Origin: an uncultured Duncaniella sp.
GTDB taxonomy: Bacteria; Bacteroidota; Bacteroidia; Bacteroidales; Muribaculaceae
Length of the DNA stretch: 46,645 nucleotides
Direction of reading: 5' to 3'
NCBI GenBank assembly: GCA_910577335.1
Contig: CAJTMJ010000027.1
Span: forward strand, 1 to 46,645
Position numbers and translations under genes: made by a program. The first letter of the stretch is position 1; each line of letters starts with the position of its first letter. Under the pieces are notes generated by a model, which worked only from the letters and a program-made list of their open reading frames with translations, had not been told where the DNA came from and ran no database searches. Shown here one piece after another: positions 8,036-15,869 of the stretch.

Positions 8036-8108
8036 CTTGCTTTGCAAGATATGCCGCTTGTGTCCACAACGGCAATACCGCCTCCCCGGAGGGGAGGGTC
8101 AATACCGC
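8036..8108. other. Candidate origin of transfer (oriT): three consecutive hairpins with flanking direct repeats
   Basis: Hairpin 1 is CTTGC (8036-8040) / GCAAG (8044-8048). Hairpin 2 pairs TGCCG (8052-8056) and TTGTG (8058-8062) with CACAA (8065-8069) and CGGCA (8070-8074), with one bulged C. Hairpin 3 is CCTCCCC (8081-8087) / GGGGAGG (8091-8097). CAATACCGC occurs as a direct repeat at 8073-8081 and 8100-8108, enclosing hairpin 3. The stretch has no gene, lies directly before the accessory and relaxase genes, and is flanked by phased repeats on both sides, as expected for an oriT. I cannot place the nick site. Confidence 0.55.
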
Positions 8109-8142
8109 TCGAAACTCGCAGTCTTCTATACCTGGGTTACAG

Positions 8143-8181
8143 ATAATGTCATGATATTTTGACACCAACCTGACATTATGA
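8143..8181. repeat. Inverted GACATTAT pair right of the putative oriT
   Basis: ATAATGTC (8143-8150) and GACATTATGA (8172-8181) are inverted copies of the element seen at 7960-7969 in array A. Together they form a spaced dyad that fits a second binding site for the same factor. Confidence 0.45.
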
Positions 8182-8211
8182 GATAGAAAGATTATGTCTT
8201 TATCCAATCAT

Positions 8212-8248
8212 GACATAAAGATGCTATGACGCCAAGACTTCAAGACAT
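8212..8248 (+). repeat. Array B of 8-bp-phased GAC pentamers, upstream of the RHH gene
   Basis: GACAT (8212), GATGC (8220), GACGC (8228), GACTT (8236) and GACAT (8244) recur at exactly 8 bp each. The array ends 40 bases before the start of the ribbon-helix-helix gene at 8288, where it could serve as that gene's operator and as a relaxosome assembly site. Confidence 0.6.
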
Positions 8249-8287
8249 CAAACGAACACTACATTCAATCATAATAACATATACACT

Positions 8288-8668
8288 ATGTCTGATAAAA
8301 AGACTATCATAATACGTTTCCGCGTGGATGAGAGGATTCACAAAGAAATGCAGACCAAGGCCGATGAATATTTCAGCGGCAATCTTAGCGCGTTGATTCG
8401 ATGTGCCACTCTAAAATACAATGAGAGACAAGGTGCTGACCGCGAGAATCCTCAGATGATTGCGCTGTTGAACTCCGCGCTCAAACTTATCGGTAGGATA
8501 GGAACAAACTCCAATCAGGTCATTAGGCATATCAACGAGCAGCAGAAGATGTTCCCCTTATCATTTAGAGCGTCGGATCTTATTCCCTTCAACCGATTTC
8601 ACGATGACTGGCTCACTGTGCAGGATATGTTGAAGTATCTGCATAATCTCATAACCACCGCCAGATGA
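8288..8668 (+). CDS. Ribbon-helix-helix mobilization accessory protein (MobC/MobA-like)
   Basis: This 126-residue protein begins KKTIIIRFRVDERIHKEMQ, the beta strand and first helix of a ribbon-helix-helix fold. A second helix follows, then the conserved stretch LIGRIGTNSNQVIRHINEQ (about 72-90) shared by relaxosome accessory proteins of the MobC type. Such proteins bind near the nick site, help the relaxase melt oriT and often repress their own operon. Its stop overlaps the relaxase start by 4 bases (ATGA), so the two are coupled. The 8-bp-phased arrays at 7944-7980 and 8212-8248 are attractive candidate binding sites. Confidence 0.85.
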   Translation: MSDKKTIIIRFRVDERIHKEMQTKADEYFSGNLSALIRCATLKYNERQGADRENPQMIALLNSALKLIGRIGTNSNQVIRHINEQQKMFPLSFRASDLIPFNRFHDDWLTVQDMLKYLHNLITTAR

Positions 8669-10422
8669 TAGTAAAGAAACTCAGCGACGTGTCCGGCGGC
8701 GCATTTCCCGGTGCCAGATATAACGAGATGAAAGTGGCGGCGGGTATGGCTCAGCTAATGGCGATGGAGAACGTGAGTGAGGCATTGCGTCACAATGTGG
8801 AAATTCTTCACCACTTCGGTCTCGATGCCTCGTCGGAAATTGAGCGTTACTTGAAAGAGCGTTCACAGACTTATGGAAACACCAAGACCACCCGTTTCCA
8901 ATTCCATGTGTCTGCATCGGTCAAAGGGCGGATGATGTCTCCGGAGGAACTGACCGACTTCGCCCGTGAGCTGATGAACGGCATGGGCTATGCCCGGCAG
9001 CCGTATTTCGTTTACGCGCATCATGACACGGACAACAACCATGTCCATATACTTTCGACCCGGATAAAACCTAACGGCTACCCGATTTCCGACCATCAGG
9101 ACAGGCGGAGACTGAATGAGTGTGTCAACCGGATTCTCGCATCCGACATCAGGAAAGACATCGACCATATCTTCAGTTATGATTATGAGACCGAGGGGCA
9201 GTTTGCGAATATCGTCATAGCTCACGGATACAAGATAGAGAAATCCACTGACGGATACCGTCTCTTTAAATGCGGAGGCGATGCCGGGAATATCGCAATC
9301 GGTGACATTCTCAACCGACTCACTAAGAACAGTGCCCGGCGCAAGGAGCGTACAAAACAACTTCGCGCCATTATCTGGAAATACAAGGCAGAGATAGCCG
9401 AAGAAAAATGTCAGAATGTCGAAAATGTCAAAGTGTCAGAAGGTGGAAAGAAAAAGCCGATTCGCATAAAAGTCAATTCTGATATAATGAAAATTCTTGA
9501 CAGCAACGGTCAGCCATTGGATAAGGAGACGCAGGAGAAGATACAACGGCTGCTCGATACGCTGAAAATTCGCTTCGGAATCGACATCTATTTCCAAAAA
9601 GACACGAACGGTCAAGTACGGGGTTATGGAATTGTTGACCATGCCGGGAAGATAGCCTTTGACGGCAGCAAGGTGATGAAGCTGTCAGATCTTATAGACT
9701 CCGCCATCAAGCCGGAGCGGAAACCGTCACCGCTTGACATATACCGCGACCTATTTACCGTCGAGGTCGGAAAAGACAGCCAGGGAGATTATATGCTTAT
9801 CGACTTCAAGAACGGTTCCGCTTACCAAAAGTCAATATCGCCGAGACAATCGGCATGGTATTTGGGAGTGAAAGACAGAGAACGCGAGGACGTGGGTCTG
9901 ACAATAGCCGCTACAATATTCTCCGAGAAAATCCTAACCGAATATCTGAAACGGTACACGATTCATAATCCCCTTGACAGGATAAAGGATGTCTCGGCTA
10001 TCAAGCTCCGCAACGGCAACTACGGCATCCGAATTTTACTGGCCGATGGATACACACCAATCATAGAGATGAACAAGGATGAGAGGGAACATTTCCTGAC
10101 GATTCAATCTGATGACAAAGTGAAGCAAGACTTCCTAATGGCTCTTGCCGTCCACCATCTGACACGGACGGATGCCCTCATGGTGAAGGACAGCATAAAA
10201 CAGCGCACCCTCTCTCAAACCGCAAGCCGTGTTCTGCCTTCACGTCCGCAGGACTACACACCGGAACAATCAAAAGTCTTCGCGCTCAATCTTTCTTCCA
10301 GACTTTCTTCCCTCAATGTCAATTCCACCGCATCGGGCCACAAGCGCGAGCACGAGGTCGGCAAGCAAACCCGTTACGACGACATCGACAACCATCAGTC
10401 CGGCACCAAGCCCTCAATGTAA
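8665..10422 (+). CDS. Relaxase/mobilization nuclease (MOB-P type, VirD2/MobA-like)
   Basis: This 585-residue relaxase would nick one strand at oriT and stay bound to its 5' end during transfer. The relaxase domain covers about residues 1-190. It has a candidate catalytic tyrosine in the N-terminal GARYNE (Y19), motif II-like FQFHVSAS, and the metal-binding histidine motif HHDTDNNHVHIL at 119-130. The remaining part (about 250-560) is a poorly conserved, charged extension, as is usual in Bacteroides MobB-type relaxases. No type IV secretion genes are present, so the element would depend on a helper conjugative element. Bases 9408-9437 carry an inverted copy of the phased GAC array inside the coding frame. 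Confidence 0.9.
   Translation: MIVKKLSDVSGGAFPGARYNEMKVAAGMAQLMAMENVSEALRHNVEILHHFGLDASSEIERYLKERSQTYGNTKTTRFQFHVSASVKGRMMSPEELTDFARELMNGMGYARQPYFVYAHHDTDNNHVHILSTRIKPNGYPISDHQDRRRLNECVNRILASDIRKDIDHIFSYDYETEGQFANIVIAHGYKIEKSTDGYRLFKCGGDAGNIAIGDILNRLTKNSARRKERTKQLRAIIWKYKAEIAEEKCQNVENVKVSEGGKKKPIRIKVNSDIMKILDSNGQPLDKETQEKIQRLLDTLKIRFGIDIYFQKDTNGQVRGYGIVDHAGKIAFDGSKVMKLSDLIDSAIKPERKPSPLDIYRDLFTVEVGKDSQGDYMLIDFKNGSAYQKSISPRQSAWYLGVKDREREDVGLTIAATIFSEKILTEYLKRYTIHNPLDRIKDVSAIKLRNGNYGIRILLADGYTPIIEMNKDEREHFLTIQSDDKVKQDFLMALAVHHLTRTDALMVKDSIKQRTLSQTASRVLPSRPQDYTPEQSKVFALNLSSRLSSLNVNSTASGHKREHEVGKQTRYDDIDNHQSGTKPSM
9408..9437 (-). repeat. Array C: inverted copy of the phased GAC array inside the relaxase gene
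   Basis: Read on the minus strand, GACAC (9437-9433), GACAT (9429-9425), GACAT (9420-9416) and GACAT (9412-9408) recur at 8, 9 and 8 bp. This is nearly the pattern of array A but in the opposite orientation. The plus strand encodes KCQNVENVKVS, at the junction of the relaxase domain and its C-terminal extension. Confidence 0.45.
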
Positions 10423-10426
10423 AATT

Positions 10427-10472
10427 ATAGTGACTATTCCTGCCCACCACACGGATAGTCACTATCTTTTTT
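10427..10472 (+). terminator. Terminator after the relaxase, built from ATAGTGACTAT
   Basis: ATAGTGACTAT (10427-10437) and ATAGTCACTAT (10455-10465) are a perfect 11-bp inverted pair with a 17-base loop, followed by CTTTTTT. It begins 4 bases after the relaxase stop. The same 11-mer recurs at 10571 and 10583, so it may double as a recombination-protein site. Confidence 0.7.
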
Positions 10473-10570
10473 CGTGAGATTGAGCGAGTCATTCAATCGA
10501 CGTTAGAATTAAATGGAACCGTTTAAGAGCATTTAATCAATACACTTTAACGTGATTTAGAGCGGTTTAG

Positions 10571-10592
10571 ATAGTGACTATTATAGTGACTA
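10571..10592 (+). repeat. Tandem ATAGTGACTA copies near the tRNA-Phe 3' end (candidate integrase arm sites)
   Basis: ATAGTGACTAT (10571-10581) and ATAGTGACTA (10583-10592) lie at a 12-bp spacing, about 70 bp from the tRNA 3' end. They match both arms of the hairpin at 10427-10465. Tyrosine integrases bind short repeated arm sites flanking the crossover, so these are candidates for the element's right attachment region. The crossover itself would lie in the tRNA 3' part. Confidence 0.4.
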
Positions 10593-10659
10593 AGGGCAAT
10601 AAAGGCTAAAAGAAAAATCGCCAACTCTTTTGGAATTAGCGATTTAACTTTATTGAAGG

Positions 10660-10732
10660 TGGTGCCACCAGGAATCGAACCGGGGACACAAGGATTTTCA
10701 GTCCTTTGCTCTACCAACTGAGCTATGGCACC
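10660..10732 (-). tRNA. tRNA-Phe (anticodon GAA)
   Basis: The minus strand gives a 73-nt cloverleaf. The acceptor GGTGCCA pairs with TGGCACC, the D arm contains AGCTCAGTTGGTAGAGC, the anticodon loop is CTGAAAA with GAA at 10697-10699, and the T loop is GGTTCGATTCC. The discriminator base is A. The CCA tail is not encoded, since CCT follows. Its 3' end faces the mobile region, the usual geometry for an island integrated at a tRNA gene. Confidence 0.97.
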
Positions 10733-10794
10733 ATCATTTTTATTTTTGAAAGGTTCTTAATTTATTAAGAAGTTGCCTTTCGTGTTTTGCGTTG

Positions 10795-10826
10795 CAAAGG
10801 TAGAAAGTTCCGTTGAACTTTCCAAA
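10795..10826 (-). promoter_or_regulatory. tRNA-Phe promoter with a fully palindromic spacer
   Basis: On the minus strand a perfect -33 TTTG (10826-10823) and a perfect -7 TACCTTTG (10802-10795) are 20 bases apart. The whole spacer is a perfect inverted repeat, GAAAGTTC / GAACTTTC around a 4-base centre (10803-10822). The promoter lies about 60 bases before the tRNA. The palindrome may be a regulatory site or chance. Confidence 0.75.
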
Positions 10827-11071
10827 TTTTTCATCGACTTTTTTAGCCATTAACGCATTCTAGGTGAATTTTTATCCGATATTTCGTCTTAATCAATGAA
10901 ATATGGATATGCAACATCACAACTCCACAGATTTTCTAACCGAAATATCTGACATACTCAAATTGCTCTAATATATTCCGAGCAGAACAATTTTATAGTT
11001 TAAGAGCTTTACGAAGGGGTCATCAGTTACTCGATACGCAGAAATAGGATGCCACGTGACAATCGGACTGC
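10827..11071. other. Intergenic region with no recognisable gene
   Basis: The stretch between the RelA/SpoT gene and the tRNA-Phe promoter is A/T-rich. I see no coding frame, no strong hairpin and no repeat in it. The terminator of the RelA/SpoT transcript must lie here or beyond, but I cannot identify it. Confidence 0.6.
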
Positions 11072-13330
11072 CTATGAATTTTGTTTCACTCGGTCGGCTC
11101 GCTTCACACCATTTATCTTAAACACTTTCTTGCATAGCTCATCAACGTCAGCCGTACTTCCGACAAGCACTCCGAGATCGCAAGTAAACACTTCTTTTTC
11201 GGCTTCAATGTTCAGACGTCGTATGTCAATGTTAAGTGCTGTGGAAATCATGCGGGTAAGCTCCGAAAGAATACCATGACGGTCGATACCCTCTATGCGT
11301 ATGCTTGCCATGAATTTCCCTGCCACTTCATCCCAACGTGTGGCAAGAATACGAGGTCCGTAGCTCGCCTTAAGCACCTGCGCACGAGGACATGTCAAAG
11401 CATGAACCTCAACTTCGTTACGGTCGTTTATAAATCCCATCACCTCATCGCCGGGAATAGGACGACAGCAATCGGCAAAACTGAAATTACGTTCATTTTC
11501 GTTGAATTTCAGCACGTAAGTCTCTTTCGTATTTATGTTTGCCGCTTTTGGAAGCTGAGGGAGTTCTGCGGAATCCTTCTTCTTTCTGGCGCTCTTATCC
11601 CCGCCAAAACCGAGACGGAACAGGCGTGACACCAGCGAACGCGCGCCCTTGGAGGTATTGACATTCAGATAATCATCGATAGATGCTTCGCCCGTACCTA
11701 ATTTCTGGAACAGTTCTTCTCGGCTTGCGACCTGATAAGTACCGAGAATCTTAGTCATCACCTTGTTATTAAGGATGATGTCATTCTGGACCAAAAATTC
11801 ATCGAATATCTTCTTACCTTTCTCCATCACCGGAATCTGCTCACGCCTCAACTCTTTGCGTAAACGGGTCTTAGCCTTAGCTGTGGCAAGGAAATTCATC
11901 CACTCAGGCTTAGGCTTCTGCGACTGGGAGGTGAGCACCTCAACCTGATCGCCGGAATTAAGCTTTTGGGACAATGGCACAAGCTTATGATTGACCTTTC
12001 CGGCAATGCAATGCACACCTATCTCGGAGTGCAAGGTGAACGCCACATCAAGGACAGTCGCACCAGCCGGGAGGGTCAACAATTCACCTTTAGGCGTGAA
12101 CACAACAATCTCCGATGCAAACAAATTCAATTTAAGTGTGTCAAGAAAGTCGATAGCATTAGGTGTCGGATCATCAAGAATATCTTTAATGGTCTTCAAC
12201 CAAACGTTTAGCTCCTTCTCCTCATCACTCTCCCCTATCTTATATTTCCAGTGGGCGGCAAAGCCTTTTTCCGCAATCTCGTCCATGCGCCGGCTGCGGA
12301 TCTGCACTTCCACCCAATTTCCATCCGGTCCCATCAGGGTCACATGCAAAGCCTGATAGCCATTAGCTTTCGGGTTGGTTATCCAGTCACGGGTGCGGTC
12401 AGGATGTGGGCGATATAAGTCGGTCAACGACGAATATATCTTATAGCACATCTCCTTCTCCGACAAATTCTTCGGCTGCTCAAAGATGATACGCATGGCA
12501 TACAAGTCATATACCTCCTCAAACGGCACATGCTTTGTCTCCATCTTACGCCATATCGAATAGACCGACTTAAGCCTCGCCTTAGCCTCATACTCAACAC
12601 CTATGGAGTCAAGACGTTTAAGGATCGGTTCTGCAAAGTCGTTATAGACAATCTCGCGTCTTTCCTCGCTCTGTCTTATAAGATTGGATATACGTTCATA
12701 TTCCGTGGGATGCTCATATTTGAAACTCAAATCCTCAAGCTCTGTCTTAATGGCAAAAAGCCCGAGACGGTGAGCCAGTGGGGCATATATGTAGAGTGTC
12801 TCCCCGGCAATCTTATACTGCTTATTGGGCGCCATCGACCCGAGAGTACGCATGTTGTGCAGACGGTCAGCCATCTTAATAAGCACAACACGTATATCCT
12901 CGCTCATAGTGAGAAGCAGCTTACGGAAATTCTCAGCCTGAGCCGATGCTTTATCACCAAATATTCCTCCCGAAATCTTAGTCAAGCCCTCGACAATCTG
13001 AGCAATCTTCTTCCCGAAATGCTGTTCGATATCCTCTACGGTATATTCAGTATCCTCAACCACATCATGGAGCAGAGCGGCACAGATGGAGGTAGAACCG
13101 AGTCCTATCTCCTGTGACGCAATCTTAGCCACAGCAATCGGATGCAATATATAAGGTTCACCCGAGCGCCGGCGCACACCTTTATGCGCTTCCTTTGCAA
13201 ATCGGAATGCCTTTTCTATAATCTCCACCTTTTTACGGTGATTGCTGGCAAGGTAGCCATCGAGAAGTTCGCGAAACTGCGCTTCCACAAATCGTTCCTC
13301 TTCCTCAGGTGTCTTATTATATTGTTCCAT
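11072..13330 (-). CDS. RelA/SpoT-family (p)ppGpp synthetase/hydrolase
   Basis: This 752-residue long RSH protein makes and breaks the stringent-response signal (p)ppGpp. The HD hydrolase domain keeps its metal motif LLHDVVEDT (HDVVED at 88-93) and RLHNMRT further on, so hydrolase activity is expected. The synthetase domain has KSVYSIWRKM, YDLYAMRI, GYQALHV and EVQIRSRRMDEIAEKGFAAHW. A TGS domain (about 405-465) and a C-terminal ACT domain follow. Nothing is missing. It lies 63 bases downstream of the mannose-1-phosphate guanylyltransferase gene on the same strand and may be co-transcribed with it. Bacteroidota often carry two such long RSH genes; which one this is cannot be told. Confidence 0.95.
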   Translation of the reverse strand: MEQYNKTPEEEERFVEAQFRELLDGYLASNHRKKVEIIEKAFRFAKEAHKGVRRRSGEPYILHPIAVAKIASQEIGLGSTSICAALLHDVVEDTEYTVEDIEQHFGKKIAQIVEGLTKISGGIFGDKASAQAENFRKLLLTMSEDIRVVLIKMADRLHNMRTLGSMAPNKQYKIAGETLYIYAPLAHRLGLFAIKTELEDLSFKYEHPTEYERISNLIRQSEERREIVYNDFAEPILKRLDSIGVEYEAKARLKSVYSIWRKMETKHVPFEEVYDLYAMRIIFEQPKNLSEKEMCYKIYSSLTDLYRPHPDRTRDWITNPKANGYQALHVTLMGPDGNWVEVQIRSRRMDEIAEKGFAAHWKYKIGESDEEKELNVWLKTIKDILDDPTPNAIDFLDTLKLNLFASEIVVFTPKGELLTLPAGATVLDVAFTLHSEIGVHCIAGKVNHKLVPLSQKLNSGDQVEVLTSQSQKPKPEWMNFLATAKAKTRLRKELRREQIPVMEKGKKIFDEFLVQNDIILNNKVMTKILGTYQVASREELFQKLGTGEASIDDYLNVNTSKGARSLVSRLFRLGFGGDKSARKKKDSAELPQLPKAANINTKETYVLKFNENERNFSFADCCRPIPGDEVMGFINDRNEVEVHALTCPRAQVLKASYGPRILATRWDEVAGKFMASIRIEGIDRHGILSELTRMISTALNIDIRRLNIEAEKEVFTCDLGVLVGSTADVDELCKKVFKINGVKRADRVKQNS

Positions 13331-13393
13331 CGCTATTCTCCAATATGATTTAAGATTATTTTTCTATTCCTTCCCGGACACGGGTTCCCCTCA

Positions 13394-14473
13394 TTAAAGA
13401 TATTTGTCTTCGTACGCAAGTTTCACATCATTAACCATCTGCTTTATACGCTGTTCCTCGCTTTTCGGGCACACGAGCAACACATCGCCGGCATCCGCCA
13501 CGATATAATCCTTTAACCCATGCACAACCACCAGCTTATCCTCTCTTACGGCAAAAATATTTCCGGTAGACTCATAAGTAAGTATCTGGCAATTCTGGGT
13601 CACATTTGCATCACGGTTTTTTGGAGAGTTATCATATAGCGCACTCCATGTGCCAAGATCGTTCCACCCAAAGCTAACACATTCCACATATACATTGTCA
13701 GCTTTTTCCATCACGGCATAATCAATGGAGTTGGCAGGACAAGAGGGGAAATTATTTTCAATGAAATCAGTCTCCGCAGGTGTGCCGAAACAGCCCTTCC
13801 CTTTATCGAATAGAGCGGTCAAATCTGAATCATACCGATGAAGGGCTTCTATGATTGAAGAAGCCTTCCAAAGGAATATCCCTGAATTCCAAAAGAATTC
13901 ACCTGACTCCAGAAAGACCTTAGCCAATTCAAGATTAGGCTTTTCAGTGAAGGTCTTGACTTTAAGTATACCCGGTTCTACCTCCTGACCTATCTGAATA
14001 TAACCATATCCGGTCTCGGGACGAACGGGTGTGATCCCCAATGTCAACAAAGCGTCATGACTCTCCACAAAGTCAAAACCTCTTACTACACATTCAGTAA
14101 ACACATTTTCATTGGTTATAAGATGGTCACTGGGGGTAACTATCATTGACGCTTCAGGATCGAGGGCAGCTATGTGATATGCAGCCCAAGCTATACACGG
14201 CGCAGTGTTACGCCGGGCAGGTTCAAGCAAAATGTTAGAGGGGGATATATCCGGGAGTTGCTCACGAATAAGATGTGCGTATTTTTCATTAGTAACCACC
14301 ACTATGTTCTCTTTCGGAACTATAGGAAGAATACGGTCATAGGACATCTGAAGCAACGAACGACCTGTGCCCAAAAAGTCAATAAACTGTTTTGGACGGT
14401 TTTCGCGAGAATAGGGCCAGAAGCGGCTTCCTACACCACCACACATGATGACACAATATCTATGAGATGCCAT
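13394..14473 (-). CDS. manC: Mannose-1-phosphate guanylyltransferase
   Basis: This 359-residue nucleotidyltransferase makes GDP-mannose from GTP and mannose-1-phosphate, the precursor of GDP-fucose and mannosylated surface glycans. The signature MCGGVGSRFWPYSRENRPKQ is at the N-terminus, FTEKP is at about residue 170, and FFWNSGIFLWKA and the closing WNDLGTWSAL are present. It is the short form, lacking the C-terminal phosphomannose-isomerase domain. I start it at 14473 (MASHRYCVIM); the frame is open 34 codons further, but that extension is not family-like. The RelA/SpoT gene follows. Confidence 0.93.
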   Translation of the reverse strand: MASHRYCVIMCGGVGSRFWPYSRENRPKQFIDFLGTGRSLLQMSYDRILPIVPKENIVVVTNEKYAHLIREQLPDISPSNILLEPARRNTAPCIAWAAYHIAALDPEASMIVTPSDHLITNENVFTECVVRGFDFVESHDALLTLGITPVRPETGYGYIQIGQEVEPGILKVKTFTEKPNLELAKVFLESGEFFWNSGIFLWKASSIIEALHRYDSDLTALFDKGKGCFGTPAETDFIENNFPSCPANSIDYAVMEKADNVYVECVSFGWNDLGTWSALYDNSPKNRDANVTQNCQILTYESTGNIFAVREDKLVVVHGLKDYIVADAGDVLLVCPKSEEQRIKQMVNDVKLAYEDKYL

Positions 14474-14613
14474 ATCAAGATTAGGATTGGGATTAAAGAT
14501 TTGTTTTAATTTTTTATATGATACCAAACATGAGCCGGTCAAGAGTCCAGTCAGATATCTGGTGCTAAGATACAAAATTTAGCGCCTAATGTCAATAGTT
14601 GAAGCGATTTTTT

Positions 14614-15834
14614 TCACTTAACAGAGTCAGAAGGCAGACTGCGGGAAGATATGAACCCGGAGAGCAGTCCTATCACTCCCACCACGCAGACGACTATACA
14701 TACATCGGAGAGCGCAAGCCTGCAAGGATATGCGTCAATCGACATTTGCGAATGATCACCTCCAAGCGAAATCAGTCCGAAATGCTGCTGTGCAAGAGAA
14801 AGCCCCACGCCTAACAAAATACCTATCGCACCGCCGATAAGAGCTATCAGCAATCCCTCCTCAAGAAATATTCGCCTGAGCATTGATTCCGACGCTCCCA
14901 ACGAACGCAGTATCCGTAGATTGTCCTCTTTCTCTATTATCAGCATAGACATGGTGGAAAGTATGTTGAATGAAGCCATGACAAGCACAAACACCAACAT
15001 GAGGAATGTGATCCATTTTTCGATAGAAATCATCCTGAATGAATCGGACTGCTGACGCAACCTGTCGGCAATTATATATCCGTCACCCAAGATCGCTTCC
15101 AAACGTCCGATTACAGCATCAACCGAACTATTGTCAAGCACGGAGATTTCTATTGCCGAGCCTTCCGAGGTATAGTCAAGGAGTTTACGTGCCGATTCGA
15201 GCGGCATATAAAGCCTATCGTTGTCAAACTCTGCCTGATTTGTCTGATACACAGAACTTACAAGCAAAGTGTCAGTAGTAAATGCGGCAAGCGGAAAAGC
15301 AGGGTTTATACGTCCCATCCTGCGAGGCACAGTAAGCACAAAAGGCTTTTCCATAGATGGACGGGCACCTAAATTTATAGCAGAGCCTACGCTTAGCGAC
15401 ACACATCCCTTGCCTGCCGCCTCGTTGACAAACTCACCGTCAATAACCAGCGAAGCGATTTCGGACACATCGGAATAGTTGGCAGGCACACCCTTGATCA
15501 TCAACGGTGATTGCGCACCGTTAAATATAGCCAACGCCTGATCCTCGACCGTAACGACAGCCACACCGACACCGGGCACTTCCGACAATCGTTCAGCCAA
15601 CGAATCGGCATTATTAATAACCTTACCGCTCACCGGCGTCACCTTTATATCAGGGTCAACCATAGAGAGCCGTTCAAATGCCAAATCGGAAAAGCCGTTA
15701 AACACTGACAACACGCATACCATAGCCATAGCAGCCACTGCGATTCCCGCCATTGATATAAGCGAGATCACATTAACAGCTGTATGACTTTTTTTTGCAA
15801 GCAGATAGCGTAATGCAATGCGTAGCGCTAACAT
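14614..15834 (-). CDS. FtsX-like ABC transporter permease (LolC/LolE type)
   Basis: This 406-residue inner-membrane protein has the LolC/E layout: an N-terminal membrane helix at about 21-45 (VNVISLISMAGIAVAAMAMV), a large periplasmic MacB_PCD domain, and three C-terminal helices at roughly 268-290, 315-340 and 370-392. The cytoplasmic loop IIEKEDNLRILRSLGAS is the conserved coupling segment. Such proteins extract lipoproteins from the inner membrane with the LolD ATPase, which is not in the window. It sits 35 bases after rbfA, a pairing I have seen often in Bacteroidota. Confidence 0.88.
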   Translation of the reverse strand: MLALRIALRYLLAKKSHTAVNVISLISMAGIAVAAMAMVCVLSVFNGFSDLAFERLSMVDPDIKVTPVSGKVINNADSLAERLSEVPGVGVAVVTVEDQALAIFNGAQSPLMIKGVPANYSDVSEIASLVIDGEFVNEAAGKGCVSLSVGSAINLGARPSMEKPFVLTVPRRMGRINPAFPLAAFTTDTLLVSSVYQTNQAEFDNDRLYMPLESARKLLDYTSEGSAIEISVLDNSSVDAVIGRLEAILGDGYIIADRLRQQSDSFRMISIEKWITFLMLVFVLVMASFNILSTMSMLIIEKEDNLRILRSLGASESMLRRIFLEEGLLIALIGGAIGILLGVGLSLAQQHFGLISLGGDHSQMSIDAYPCRLALSDVCIVVCVVGVIGLLSGFISSRSLPSDSVK

Positions 15835-15869
15835 GTCTGATTGGTCGGAGTATAAAATATTTTACGTGA

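Noticed and set aside
7966..8154. Plus-strand ORF of 62 codons between DUF3987 and the RHH gene
   Set aside because: It runs through the hairpins and repeats of the putative oriT and has no protein-like composition or family resemblance.
1..10659. Left attachment repeat of the tRNA-Phe 3' end
   Set aside because: I found no second copy of the tRNA 3' sequence inside the window; if it exists it lies beyond position 1.
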